Assembly (NCBI GenBank): GCA_020809705.1 | Contig: CP085830.1 | Coordinates: forward strand, 3,968,001-4,032,000 | Source: Calonectria ilicicola | Lineage: Eukaryota; Ascomycota; Sordariomycetes; Hypocreales; Nectriaceae | Reading direction: 5' to 3' | DNA length: 64,000 nucleotides | Shown: in pieces, positions 12,078-22,747 of the stretch | Numbering within the stretch: the stretch's first letter is position 1 | Layout of the letters: the number at the start of each line of letters is the position of its first letter | Position numbers and translations under genes: made by a program | The notes under the pieces: generated by a model | The model's database searches: none | Told to the model about the DNA's origin: nothing | The model's input: the letters and a program-made list of their open reading frames with translations, nothing else

Positions 12078-13215
12078 GAGAGTTTGTGTCAATGCAATGT
12101 AAGCAAAACGAGCTGATGAACGCCCGTGTGGATTGGGGAGCACCCAAGTTTTGAATTGATACATGTATAAATTGTATGCTTGATTGATGTATGTAATTGA
12201 TGCAAGTTGGTTCTGACTAGCAATGGGGCTTTTTTCGGTGATTAAACAAGTTTGAATTATGCCAGAAGGTCCTACAAACTATCATTTTACGTGTAAGCAA
12301 TTCGTCTTGAAGGCGTGGCTTTCCATTCAGTTTCCCGTGACAGAACCTCAACCATTTCAATGGGAATGATACAATCCATCAACGTTAAGATCATCTATTC
12401 ATCTATCTGACCAAAGCCTGGCCAGTTTCGGCCAGGACCCAAGCCATGTGGACCAAGCCACACTCCAACCCTTTGTCCCATAGTGCCTTGACAGGGTCGC
12501 CTCCTTTCTCGTTACTAGAGAAACGCCCCCAGCTCCATCAAAGGCACCAAGGATGCGGTTCTCTACGCCAGTGGAGTGTATCTACAAACGACATGACAGA
12601 TTGTGTGGGCCGTGGGATAAAAAAAAGACCACATGATCGAAAATCACGAATTCGGTGCGAAATATCAAAAGATGCGATCTTTGTTTGTGATCTAAAACCA
12701 AACCTAAAGACATGGTACCGGTGTCGGTTAGTTTTTTCTCCTTGGGGTAATTAAAAGGTGACGAGAAATAAGACTCAAAAACAAGTCACAAACGATGTAG
12801 TTTTATCAATGGGTACTAAAGCGAACAATTCGGTTGATTAAAGAAACACTCCGAGAACGTTCCGAAACATGATAGTGGTTGCCGAGCCTGCGCGAATGCG
12901 TTTCAAAAGGATACTCATACACGAAATGTTCAAGATACCGCCCAAAAAAATCCAAATAAAAAAATGCATATACTGAAGAATAGGGAATCGCATTACAATA
13001 TTATAACCATGTAAATAAACCCCCGCAAGGGAAGCCTTTCTCCCTCAAGCCAAGCGGCGTCGCTCCATCTCCAGTTAGCTTCTAATTTCCTTCGCAATTC
13101 ATAACGTGACGTCACTTGGCTCGTAGCCATATAGTACAATGGGCCTTTTGTAGTTGCAACGCCGTGGCGTTACATGCAGCCGGGGGAAAGGTGTCGAGTC
13201 TTGAAGGGATTGTCT
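12078..13215. other. Intergenic region, RAM2 / ERG12 3' ends
   Basis: Convergent 3' flanks, AT-rich with A/T runs around 12940-13010. No family signal in any frame; no RNA gene recognised. Confidence 0.6.
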
Positions 13216-14827
13216 TCACTCGCTCTCAACACGCCAAAACTTCCATCCCTCTCTCTCGCCTCCGTCTCCATGAACGCCAACCAACTTTTCAACGCCCTCA
13301 TTGCCTTCAGCGTTTAGGAACTTCTCCAAGTCAATCTCCATGCCACCCTCATCGTCTTCCTCAGTTCCGTTCTTGAGAACGGCGGGCCAAAGGACACCCA
13401 CACCATCACCACCCAGAGTAGTTTCGAAACGAACGTAATTCTCGGCCTCAAGCTTTTCCTCAAGCTTTGCAAGCTTCTCGCGTGGGGCGTCGGGGCGGAG
13501 CAGAGTGATTGAGCAGCCACCACCTCCAGCACCAGTGAGCTTGGTCCAGCCAAGGCCCTCGTGGTCCACAAGCTCACGAACTCTCTCCAACCGGGGATGA
13601 GAAACACCAAGAGATACCAAAAGACCGTGGTTGATGGTCATCAACTCGCCAACTCTTTGTAGAGATTCTTCCTCCTCATTGTCGAAATCATCATCCTCAA
13701 TCACGCTAATGGCAGCATTGGTTGTCTTGTCCATAGCATCTAAAATGGTCCCCACAAGCTTAGGGAGTTGTTCTTTGAGCTTCGCCACTTTCCTAACCTC
13801 AAATTCGGTGGATTTAGCTTGTTTTGTATCCACTAGCAAGAGAGGTAGCTCGGGGAAGTCCCATAATGGCCTTACTGCGGGAGGCTTAGAGTAATCGGTG
13901 CGCTGGAACAATACTGCCTTTCCTTGTGTTGAGACTGTGTTGTCGACGCCTGAAGGGTTTCCGTGAATGCACATTTCGTAAACAAAGGCCCATCGGTTAA
14001 TTCTTTCCACTTGCAGACGTGCTTCCTCCGAAGGTTGGTCGGGGTGGGGGCCCGACAGGGTGCGTAATTGAAGCAGCAGCGCAGCAGCAACGCATACTGC
14101 GATGGATGCACTGCTACCCAGACCCGCGCCGATTGGTATCGTGGATCGAAGGGTGTAGAGGCAGCCGGGGAAAGAAGGCCATCCCAGCGACAGGAAAAGG
14201 TATAGGAAAGCCGATGCGGAATTGCAATGAACTCTGCGGATTTCTTCTGGTTGATCAGGAGAGATGACGTCTACATGAGGTTTAAGAGCAGCGACTAGGT
14301 CGGGATCGATCTCGGTAACAAGGGAATAATATGATTTCTTCTTGGAGGGCTGTTGGAACGTGCCCCAGGGGAGGTCGTCAATGTTCCAAGTGTGGACGAA
14401 GTCGATGTCCGGAAATCGGAGGGTTACGGTACGTTTCGATTTAGACAAGGGGGTGACGTGAAGGTAGGAACGGAGTGAGATGGCTGCGGCGATCGCAGCC
14501 TAGTGAGATGGCAATAGTTAGCGACAAGAACACACGCGACAACCAAAATTCGCCGAATGAGCAGCGAACGGGACATCGTACCTTTCCGTGGACAACAGAG
14601 TGCTCGCCAAACACAATGACCTTTCCGGGAGCAGAAACCATGAAGGGCGGTGCCATAGGAGTCGACATCTTGCGGTCCATTCTCAGTCGGTGTTCGAGCT
14701 TGCCGTTGCCGTTAACGTAGGATTCAGGGATAGCAGATCCATTGGTGGCACCATTGGTGCCGTTGTGACCGTTATGGCCGTTGAGGCCGTTGGTGCCGTT
14801 CGCCATGTCCGGATCTCGTGAGGGCAT
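13216..14827 (-). CDS. ERG12: Mevalonate kinase
   Basis: Two exons: 14827-14582 and 14499-13216; 509 residues if the outer ATG is used, 502 from the ATG at 14806. GHMP kinase that phosphorylates mevalonate in the route to ergosterol and prenyl groups. Motifs: APGKVIVFGEHSVVHGK at the N-terminal edge (completed across the splice into AAIAAAISLRSYL), the ATP-binding PIGAGLGSSAS loop, HGNPSGVDNTVS, and the C-terminal TGAGGGGCSITLL. Before the core is a leader rich in Asn, Gly and His (repeats of the type NGHNG/TNG) and then RMDRKMSTPMAPPFMVS. Length and motif order fit fungal ERG12; phosphomevalonate and galactokinases differ in these motifs. Supply of prenyl diphosphates connects it functionally, though perhaps by chance, with RAM2 next door. 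Confidence 0.95.
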
Positions 14828-16207
14828 CAGGACGCAGGCAATTGGCTAAGTTGGAAGGAGGAAAGGGCGCGTTGCTGTTGTTGAAAAGCTCAGGAAATTC
14901 TCGGGGGATGTCGTCACGAGTTGCGATCCCTGAGGGCGCCAGTCGCAGGAGAAGAGCAAGCGTGGGTACACCTTGTTGACGTGGGTTGGGCGTCTGTGCG
15001 CGGTTGTGTTCTGTGTCTTGTGACCTCTGGAAATGAAGAAGAAGGGGGCTCGCCGAGCTTTGGTTGCTTTTGTGCGTATGTTGTGCAACCGGCTCTGTTT
15101 ATGTAAAAGTGTGTAAAGGGGGGGGTCAACAGGGAGATGAAATGATACGCAGGTGGGCCGTATGAGAACGCGAGTAGGTTAGTGTGTGAATGCGATGTGT
15201 AGCTGGAGAATACGGATAAGAGCAAGCACTTGGTAGATGCTTGGCGCAAGGTGAATTGTTCGCAGAGGGATGGATGGAAGAAACACTGAAGAAGAAAAAA
15301 GGGGCCAATAAGTAAAATAAGAAGAGACAACCGTCTGAGTTTGATTGAGAGGGACGGGAGGCTAAGAGGGGAAAGAAGTAAATATTAGGAGACGGAGACG
15401 GGCCAGCGCGTGGAGGTGGAGGAACGGCTGGAATTTTGACTTCGTTCTGCTCTGGCTCCCAACAAAAGACGCCGGCGAGACAATGGGCAGGTGGATAGGT
15501 AGCAAATGGGGAAATGGAGAGGGAGGCGTAGCGTCAAGAAGCACCGTTAGCTTGAAGCAGCAGGTCCCGGTTTCTGTTTCCCTGTTACGCCCTCCCCGCA
15601 CTTTTTTCACTTGACAAATCCTCCACGTCAAAGGTGTCTCCGACGATGCCTGGCAGAGGCGTGTGCCAAGCGTTGTCTACCGCAGCACGCAGTAAATGAT
15701 GTGTAGCCTAGCGCCACGGTCCTGACTGGCGACGATGCGGTTGTGGCCGAAGCTGGGCTCCCAAACCCGGCCAGGCAAGTTCCTGATCTGACTAAATGGG
15801 GGTGGTCCTTGAGGCTTTGCTGACTACCGAGTCGACGGTTCAGCACGGGAGGGCGTCCCAATATCACCGTCGCAGCGATGCACCTCAAACCCGCCCGCGT
15901 CTGCGTGTGCCACTGGATGGGGGCCGCAATACGCCGTTGTCTGTAATAGGTTAGGGGCTTGACCCAGCACTGCAGATGCGGTCCACTTGGATGGAGAGGA
16001 TGATCGAAGATTAGAAGAACCAACTGGCTAGTCCGTCAGGTCGAGGGCAAGTTAAAAAATGGAACAGGGAGCTGGAGGCAGCCTGAAAATGAGACGTGAC
16101 ACCAGCTCAAATACACCCAACAAATAAATTAAGAAATCCGGCGCCGTCGTTCGGCAATGGCTTTTGAAAAGCAAGTGGAGAGGCTTAGTCGGGGGAGTGT
16201 GTAATGA

Positions 16208-16238
16208 TAGACCGCCAATTGGAAGAAAAGGCGGTCTA
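16208..16238. repeat. Inverted repeat TAGACCGCC / GGCGGTCTA
   Basis: Perfect 9-base arms at 16208-16216 and 16230-16238 with a 13-base spacer. The inner CCG...CGG pairs could serve as a binding site for a zinc-cluster regulator or form a hairpin; no function is shown. Confidence 0.6.
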
Positions 16239-17399
16239 GTACAATCTTGGGTTTCCCAAAGCTCAAAAGCTGTCGCTGTCCCTGCTTGTTCTGGGCCCCG
16301 GGTAATCAGCTCCCTGTCCTTGCGCAAGTTGGCCCACGATTTATTCAAAATGGATGGAGAACGGCATGGGCCGGAGCCGGAACCCAGATAAGGAGGAAAT
16401 GGGAATGGGAAATGGATGCGATGCACCAACACACACTGGCACCTGTTTTGCGATTGGCAATAACCAAACAGCTCCTCACCTTGCTAAACACCAATTTCCT
16501 TCCCCGCTTTCTGTGATCGGCAAGAAGCAGCAAAGCTAAACTCCAGAACGTTGAAAGGCGCCGAGGCAGTGTTTGCGATTACGGCGCAACACCGTGTCCA
16601 AGATGTGGACACAGCAGCGCGTGATGGGAGTGATGACGATTGCGGATACCTATAAAGGTAGGTTTGGTGTGATGCAGTTGGCTGAGCAGGAGGGGAACGT
16701 GTGCCCACTGGTTCAATCCGGGGATGTGGTTGGCTAGCAGCCAAGCGGCCGAAGGCAAAAAGTCATGAGAAGCGATGAGGGCGTGTCTAGAAATCTTGGG
16801 AATGCCAGACTGGGCATGGACATGGGGCTCCAGCAATCCTCGCAAATCGGAGAAAGCAGAGACTAGGGCGATGATGCGCCTTTGCAATGGTGATTGCTTT
16901 GTCTCTCGATACGTGTCTCGGGACTAACAGGTCTTGATCGTTGTGTCACACGCAAACGCGGGCGGTGTTGAATTGGTGCGATGTTGAAAAGTAGCCGCAT
17001 GCGGAAACAAAGCAAAGCATGTATCAAGTTTCGAATCCGAAAACGAGTTCGAAATACGCGATGAGGTTCCTGAGAGAGGGGGGAGGGGTAGTAGCAGGTC
17101 CAGATGCCGGTCCCTGCAGCTCCCACGCTTGGGACGAAGTCTGAGGGCTGTGATTGGAAACGCAAAGCCACTCGCCCACTGGCGGCCCTGTAGTGGGAGG
17201 ATCTCTGGGCGTGTACCACTACACACCTGTACATTTGCACACCTTCACCCGCCACACTGGCCGGAAATGCTGTCAGACGCCTGTAGTGAAGCGCTGCTGC
17301 ATGCACAATCCCGGTTCGCGGTCGCCGAGGGGGAAACGTTCCGTCGTACCGCGCAGTAAAAATACAACGCGATGCAACACGATGGGATGTGATGCACTG

Positions 17400-17423
17400 C
17401 GCTGCGATGCGATGCGATGCGAC
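17400..17423. repeat. GCGAT-type pentanucleotide microsatellite
   Basis: About three to four tandem copies of TGCGA, with degenerate copies (CGATG, TGATG) over the preceding 40 bases. Simple slippage repeat. Confidence 0.6.
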
Positions 17424-17829
17424 TGGGACTAGGACCTAGATGTCGTCCGGTAATGAGAGCGTTGCATACCCACTCTATTGTCGCATCACGTCCATTGTTT
17501 CTCGCGGGGTAGGGCGTTTTGCGTGGGGCAACGAGTTCAACTCGGAACACTGGAAGGCGTGTGTTTCGTTTATTTGCTTCAGTCTTTGGTGACGTGGTAG
17601 AAGATAAAAAAAAAGTATCACCTGTCTCACCACCGGTGGTGTGGTTTTGCCTCAGGTCAACCGGCTAGTGTTGTCTCGTGATAAAATAGCATGCAGGACG
17701 TCTTGGTTTGATGTTTAGCTTCCCTTTCTGGCGAGCTGCCAATATTGCTTACATACTGCCATCCGGTGAGCCCACAGACACTAGTGGATATTGGCCAAGC
17801 TCTGAGATCTTGGGACGTGCTTGATTGAT

Positions 17830-17860
17830 AGAGTGAGCTTGCAAACGCAAGCTCAGCTCT
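17830..17860. repeat. Hairpin-forming inverted repeat
   Basis: TGAGCTTGC (17834-17842) and GCAAGCTCA (17847-17855) pair perfectly over 9 bases with a 4-base AAAC loop; AGAG (17830-17833) and CTCT (17857-17860) extend the stem past one bulged G. No adjacent gene is recognised. Confidence 0.6.
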
Positions 17861-18523
17861 CTAAGTGTGGCGGTGAGGTCTTCCACATATAGTGCTTCTC
17901 CACACATGAGCCTCGTGTTCTTCGATAGACTACATACGGAGTCTCCGGCGTGCATTACACTATTGATCGGCGACGACTATGAGATTTTCGTCGCCTCCAG
18001 CTGCGCCAATTCCAGCCACATCTCGGGACATCCCAAACTAGACCACAAAAGGGTAACTTTCCAGTTGCATTCCGAGATCTATTTTGATTTCGCGTACGTA
18101 TTCACTTTTTAGGGCTGTGCATATTGCAGCCTCACCTTGACGGAACTTATCCGTTGAAGCTAGAACATACAAGGCAGAAATTTTTTATTTCCTATTCTTT
18201 TAGATAGTTGAAGTATCTCACTGTCGTCGCCTAACCTCGGTAATCATCCATTTTTAGTCATTGCGAACCATTCAGAACAAGCATATCACGGATATGGTGT
18301 CATTGAGTCAGAAGACGGTCTATATTTTTTCTTATCACTATCACTGTGATATAACATGATATGATAGTGGATTTTATGTCTTCGTCGCTTACACTCTATG
18401 TCTTAGATAGCAGCTCGACGAATAACTTCCTAAGCAGATATGATAGGGTTCGTTGTGCTTTGAAGGGCAGCTTGAATCATAACTCTAATCCTAAAGAAGA
18501 ATATTAAAATACAAGCTGATCCA

Positions 18524-18960
18524 TCATGCTCTGGGGCTCCTCATGTTTGCCAGAATCCTCTCCAGCAATTCTTCTTTCGTGTCGCTCTCTTGAGGAAACA
18601 AATTTCTCTATGTGATATCGTGAGACAAAGTGATTCTGCCAAGAGCATGGCGAAACTTACCGCAGCCAGCCACCGCCGCATTTCCTCCCTTGTCCAAGTC
18701 TTCGGGTCGCCTGAAGGATCCTTCTCTGGAGGGAACATTTCGCTTCCCCAAATCACCTTGGCAGTGGCGGCAATGACTACCAGGCCAAAAGCTGATTCAT
18801 GTTAGACGAGGTTCATTAACCTACCCTATATATAAACTCACCCCACACCATATTCTTTGGTGATTAGATTAGCTTGTGGGTCAGGAAAATAGATACAGAG
18901 ATGATCATTATTGGGAAGTCATACCTTTGACTTCATCGCATTGTCCAAAGCTGTAGGCAT
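18524..18960 (-). CDS. Small membrane protein with Ish1/SAP-like C-terminal motif
   Basis: Four exons, 18960-18925, 18854-18842 (13 bases), 18791-18661 and 18607-18524, together coding for 87 residues. All junctions have GT...AG ends and fit in phase (12 codons; 4 codons+1; 2+43 codons; 27 codons+stop). The protein has a short leader (MPTALDNAMKSK), one hydrophobic segment (AFGLVVIAATAKVIWG), a proline-rich hinge (MFPPEKDPSGDP) and a tail WTREEMRRWLAARNLFPQ...TKEELLERILANM, which resembles the helix-loop-helix Ish1 or SAP/HeH-type motif (W..EE...WL......T.EELL..I..N). The consistency of four splices and the ordered motif make this a real gene, easily missed because no open frame is long. Function unknown; an organelle or nuclear-envelope membrane anchor is a guess. 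Diverges from RPL38. Confidence 0.85.
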
Positions 18961-19426
18961 CTTGACGGATATGGGAGGTTGTCTCCTAGACCGGAAGTTG
19001 TTGGGAAAGAAGTGTCTGTTGGGTCAATCCGTATGAGGACCGGATTCAAAGCAAGAGGACAGCGAATGTATAAGAAAACAAGGCAGAGGATGGGGAAACA
19101 AGAGGTATTTCAATTAAGAACAGCCAATGACAGATATCCTGGTCTATCGTAAAATGCAAAGTGGCAAGTTCCCGCCTAACCTTGATGCTTTAGAGATGCC
19201 TGGAGTGGCGCCACAGACACCAGTCATTTGCGCACCGCCACGACGCTCCAAACCCTGCGCCACTATCGGCGATCGGTCATCTTGCACCCGAAGAATGTCC
19301 CCTGGCCCGTGCACACGTCCCCGCGAAAAGCAGCGCACAAAAATAATTCCTCCTAAAACTATCGAAATCGCAAATCCGAGCCTTTGACAATTTCCAGTTC
19401 AAACGTCCCATTGAACCACCGCCAAA
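18961..19426. other. Divergent promoter, small membrane protein / RPL38
   Basis: Bidirectional promoter region; no additional gene seen. Confidence 0.55.
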
Positions 19427-19918
19427 ATGCCTCAGGAGGTCGCTGATATCAAGAAGGTGCGTCTAAAGCCCAGTGGCAGAGATGCTTTGCGTGCAAGCTG
19501 AAATACTGACTCTGAATTCCCAGTTCATCGAGATCTGCCGTCGCAAGGACGCTTCGTGTACGTTTGAACACAATCTGACGAGCCCACGACCACAGAACGA
19601 CTACGTCTTCTGAAGAGAGGGAACGCAAATTAATGGAATATATCTAACTGGGAACACAGCCGCGCGGATCAAGAAGAACAAGCAGACCAACAACGTCAAG
19701 TTCAAGGTCCGCTGCCAGAAGCACCTCTACACCCTGGTGCTCAAGGACTCCGACAAGGCCGAGAAGCTCAAGCAGAGCCTTCCCCCCAGTATGCGCCCCT
19801 GAATTACTTCCCGCTGATGCGGGCGGGAGACCAATGATGGGAACATTGTACTGACTTGGTGTTCTGCACAGCTCTTACACTGACCGACGTCGGCAAGAAG
19901 AACAAGAAGTCTGCTTAA
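19427..19918 (+). CDS. RPL38: 60S ribosomal protein L38 (eL38)
   Basis: Four exons: 19427-19456, 19524-19557, 19660-19788, 19872-19918; 79 residues. Encodes the small eL38 subunit protein: [62 protein letters not shown] and [15 protein letters not shown], in the right order and length for the family. None of the exons is long enough to stand out as an open frame. Early introns clustered in the first codons are common in fungal ribosomal protein genes, and codon choice is strongly C-ending (AAG, AAC, CTC), as expected for high expression. Confidence 0.97.
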
Positions 19919-20123
19919 ACATGTGGTAGGAAACAGGCTTTGGGTGTGGGAGGATTCACATGCACGAATGGGCGTCTCGGGATACCTTGCATTTCATGTG
20001 CTCTGAAAGGAGGATACTCGGATAGAGTCCATAAAAGAAAAAAAAGCACGATTCGAGTCACAAATTATGTGTATTAAAACGCCCCATCTCCGTGATGATT
20101 AGTCGATTGATTTGGTGTAATCG

Positions 20124-20759
20124 CTACTGGGCATTCCGGAACTTGCGAATTTCGTGTTCTGCGCCAGGTGTGTTGAATAAGTCGTCCAGCAAGTTGTCTA
20201 ACACTCCTTGGCTCCAGAAAATGACGAATTCCTCCGCATCGTCGTCAACCTCCAACTTCCAACCTGCCCAAACCATGCTGCTGGGCTTGTTTTCCTTGGC
20301 CTTGGTCTCCACCTGATGAAACTTTTCCCGCACCGCTTCCTTTTGATCAGCACTTATTAATAACTTGCCAAGGCTGAATGTGGGTTCTTTGCCGAACAGC
20401 TCGCCGGGGAATTCGGTCTCCTCGCTTTCGGGGTTGAGATGGGACAGAAGAACCGAGCCAGAAACCTCTGCCACATACGGGGATAGTGTCCTCAAGATGC
20501 CTTGGTTGTCGGGGCTCTGAATGTATGCGAAGTGGCCGGTGGGGGAATCCCACGGTGCGGTTATGGCAAGGCACGGCTCATCGGTCTCCTGCTGGAAGAA
20601 CCAGGAGCTATGGCTAGGGATTGATTTGTTCTTGAGGAGATGTGGTTGATTATCTCGGACCCATCGGGTCTGGATGTCTGAACATTCTCGGAGGGCCGGG
20701 GGGATGGTCTCGTAGGAGCCCGGCTTGAGCTGGAGCAGGGCGAATTCGGTGACAGACAT
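20124..20759 (-). CDS. Uncharacterised protein, possible dimeric alpha/beta-barrel fold
   Basis: Single exon, 211 residues, starting at an ATG in a good context. Not recognised with certainty. The N-terminus (MSVTEFALLQLKPG) and a second similar segment after an ~110-residue interval (CLAITAPWDSPTGHFAYIQS; SMVWAGWKLEVDDDAEEFVIFWSQGV) resemble the strand patterns of antibiotic-biosynthesis-monooxygenase-type (ABM) barrels, which many fungi encode as proteins of 200-220 residues. No signal peptide or membrane segment. Convergent with RPL38, 205 bases apart. The gene itself is credible; the fold is a tentative suggestion. Confidence 0.75.
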   Translation of the reverse strand: MSVTEFALLQLKPGSYETIPPALRECSDIQTRWVRDNQPHLLKNKSIPSHSSWFFQQETDEPCLAITAPWDSPTGHFAYIQSPDNQGILRTLSPYVAEVSGSVLLSHLNPESEETEFPGELFGKEPTFSLGKLLISADQKEAVREKFHQVETKAKENKPSSMVWAGWKLEVDDDAEEFVIFWSQGVLDNLLDDLFNTPGAEHEIRKFRNAQ

Positions 20760-22747
20760 GGTTGAGGGGCGAGAGGGCTGTGACTGAGAAGATGGGAACC
20801 GGGGATTGCGTGGCAGTTATAACACGGCCAAGTTAAGTTGCAATCGTATGAGACAGCCGCGAGAACGTGCCTTCATTCAATCACAGGCACCGTTGGGGTT
20901 GCGTCAACACGGGGCGGGCCAATTTGCGGCGGACCCCCCCATTCCGGGCTATGCGGGAGGTCATTAGGCGCCGAGCAAGATGACGATGGTAGAATCTTGT
21001 TGGTCGTTGGTTGTTAGCTGCTGACACTGCCGGCAATGGCGGAGGACGGGATATAGCATCTCGCCCGCTTGGGCCGCCTTCACGGGCCCGCGGCGAGCTT
21101 GTTTTTGTTTTTTTTAGAAGCTCTGTCGTCGTCGTGAACCCGTTGGGCGGCACGGTTGGGAAACGCCGTGAGCATAACGCAGTGACCACGCAGCGGTTGC
21201 CACCATACCGGGAGGCGATCCACACCAACTGAATGTTAAGGAGCTAGCTAGAGACCTGGAGGTGGATGGCTGATGATCTATTGACGTTATTGGAAGGAGG
21301 CTACAATGATATGACCGTAAGGTTCTTGGCCAGATCAGGAGTCGCCAAACCAGGAACAAGGGATGAAGAAGCTCCTATAATTTGCCCATTGCACCCCGTT
21401 TCTGAAATATGACGATTCTTTCCCTGTGATTGCGAGAATGATTCTGGCGGGAATGGGACCATGGCGAGAGCAGGAAGCGATCCTTCCAATTGAGACTTTG
21501 CAGGGGTAGCCCGAGAAATAAGGAATGGCCGCCCCCACTCACGACGTCAAATGGACTCCTTCCAGAAAACACCATCAAGTTTATGATAGCCGTCTTTGGC
21601 TCGAAACCCGAAAAAATGGAGCTTGCGAAAAAAAAGCAAGCGATACGAGAAATTGGACTTTGGGCCTGGTTCGTGCTAAATGGCGATAGCGTGCTGCAGT
21701 CTCTATCAGCCGAAGCAATAGTCTGGAGCACTTACGTCCTTGCGATGAACATGGGTTCTACTTATCGGGTCATTCAAGAGCCGCTAGATCTTGAAAGGGA
21801 CCGGCGTCGTAATTGGAGCGAGCTGGTGCGGGTCACGGAGCCGTGTTTTTCGTCTTCCGCCGCCGGGGTTATCTACTAATTTTCGTCAAGGTCCCCCCGA
21901 TCCTAGGCAGGCAAAATATGGGGCGGTGATACATTGTTCGGAAATTTGATATGCTAGAGTGAAGCTTCCCTTGATATATAAATATCTCCATCTCCAATCC
22001 CAAGCTTATTCCTGATGCCAAACGATGCATGTGGTGGATCCTGCCCCTTCTAATTCAAATGCGTCAGTTTTCCTGACTCCTTTCGAAGTGCCCCTTAATG
22101 ATATGAAAAGAAAACCTGAGCTAGTCTCTTCCTGAGACAATCTGGGCTCGGTTAGAAATGTTCATGTTATCTTGCTGTAGCGAGTAAGTGTTGATGACAA
22201 GGGCATGAGGAGCCCATGTTGAGATCGCCCTATTTCGAGTCATGACCCCTAGATATGAGTAAGGATTTTATGTTGGGACTTTAATAAGAAAAAATCCAGC
22301 TATAGCCTTTCAAGAACCGTTGCATATCTCTTGACAATAATACGGTAATGAAAACGCGGACTGATAGTACTATGCAAGCTTTAGATAGCTGATTATGGAC
22401 CATGTTTATTTGACTTGATCACATTACTAGACTCGGAAGTTGGGGCTCCGATTCACTTCCGAGTACGTGACGTATATGTTGTACCCCTGTTGCCATAATG
22501 ATAGTTATATAGACTATTGAGAGTTTAAATATTTGCCGGTTCGGTTAGCACATCTGCTATTGCCGACTTTGCACCAGGCTCCTGATAGACAAGGGGGGCT
22601 AACACTGCGAAGCTGGGTTACACTGTTCTTTTTTTCAATCCCGGCAGATCTATTTTGCCAAGTAGTATACTCAAATATGAATCTATATATTTGTATTTGA
22701 CAGTAATAGACTTGCGCCACGCTACATTTACACATTGTATCTTACAA
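20760..22747. other. Intergenic region, AT-rich in its right half
   Basis: Nearly 2 kb with no supported gene. Left half is GC-balanced promoter for the 211-residue protein. From about 21900 it becomes AT-rich with many stop codons in all frames, which could be a decayed (possibly RIP-mutated) repeat or plain intergenic DNA. It contains a perfect 10-base inverted repeat at 22431-22464. Confidence 0.5.
22431..22464. repeat. Perfect inverted repeat ACTCGGAAGT
   Basis: ACTCGGAAGT at 22431-22440 and ACTTCCGAGT at 22455-22464 with a 14-base spacer, inside an AT-rich gene-free stretch. Could be the end of a small non-autonomous element or a chance hairpin. Confidence 0.55.

Larger units (their letters stand above)
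14828..18523. other. Long gene-free region upstream of ERG12
   Basis: About 3.7 kb without a convincing gene on either strand. The first ~600 bases are purine-rich on the plus strand (pyrimidine-rich in the ERG12 direction), as common in fungal promoters and 5' leaders. Open frames here are short, overlap on both strands and have no family motifs. The stretch holds a GATGC-type pentamer repeat, several hairpins (listed separately) and turns AT-rich after about 17990. Confidence 0.5.

Noticed and set aside
14828..17550. Gene(s) in the ERG12 upstream region
   Set aside because: All frames are short, with mixed-strand overlap and no motif; no consistent splice chain could be built.
21490..21879. 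129-codon plus-strand open frame in the AT-rich gap, with a 118-codon frame opposite
   Set aside because: Starts with a non-ATG codon and has no recognisable family; frames on both strands are equally open, so coding cannot be argued.
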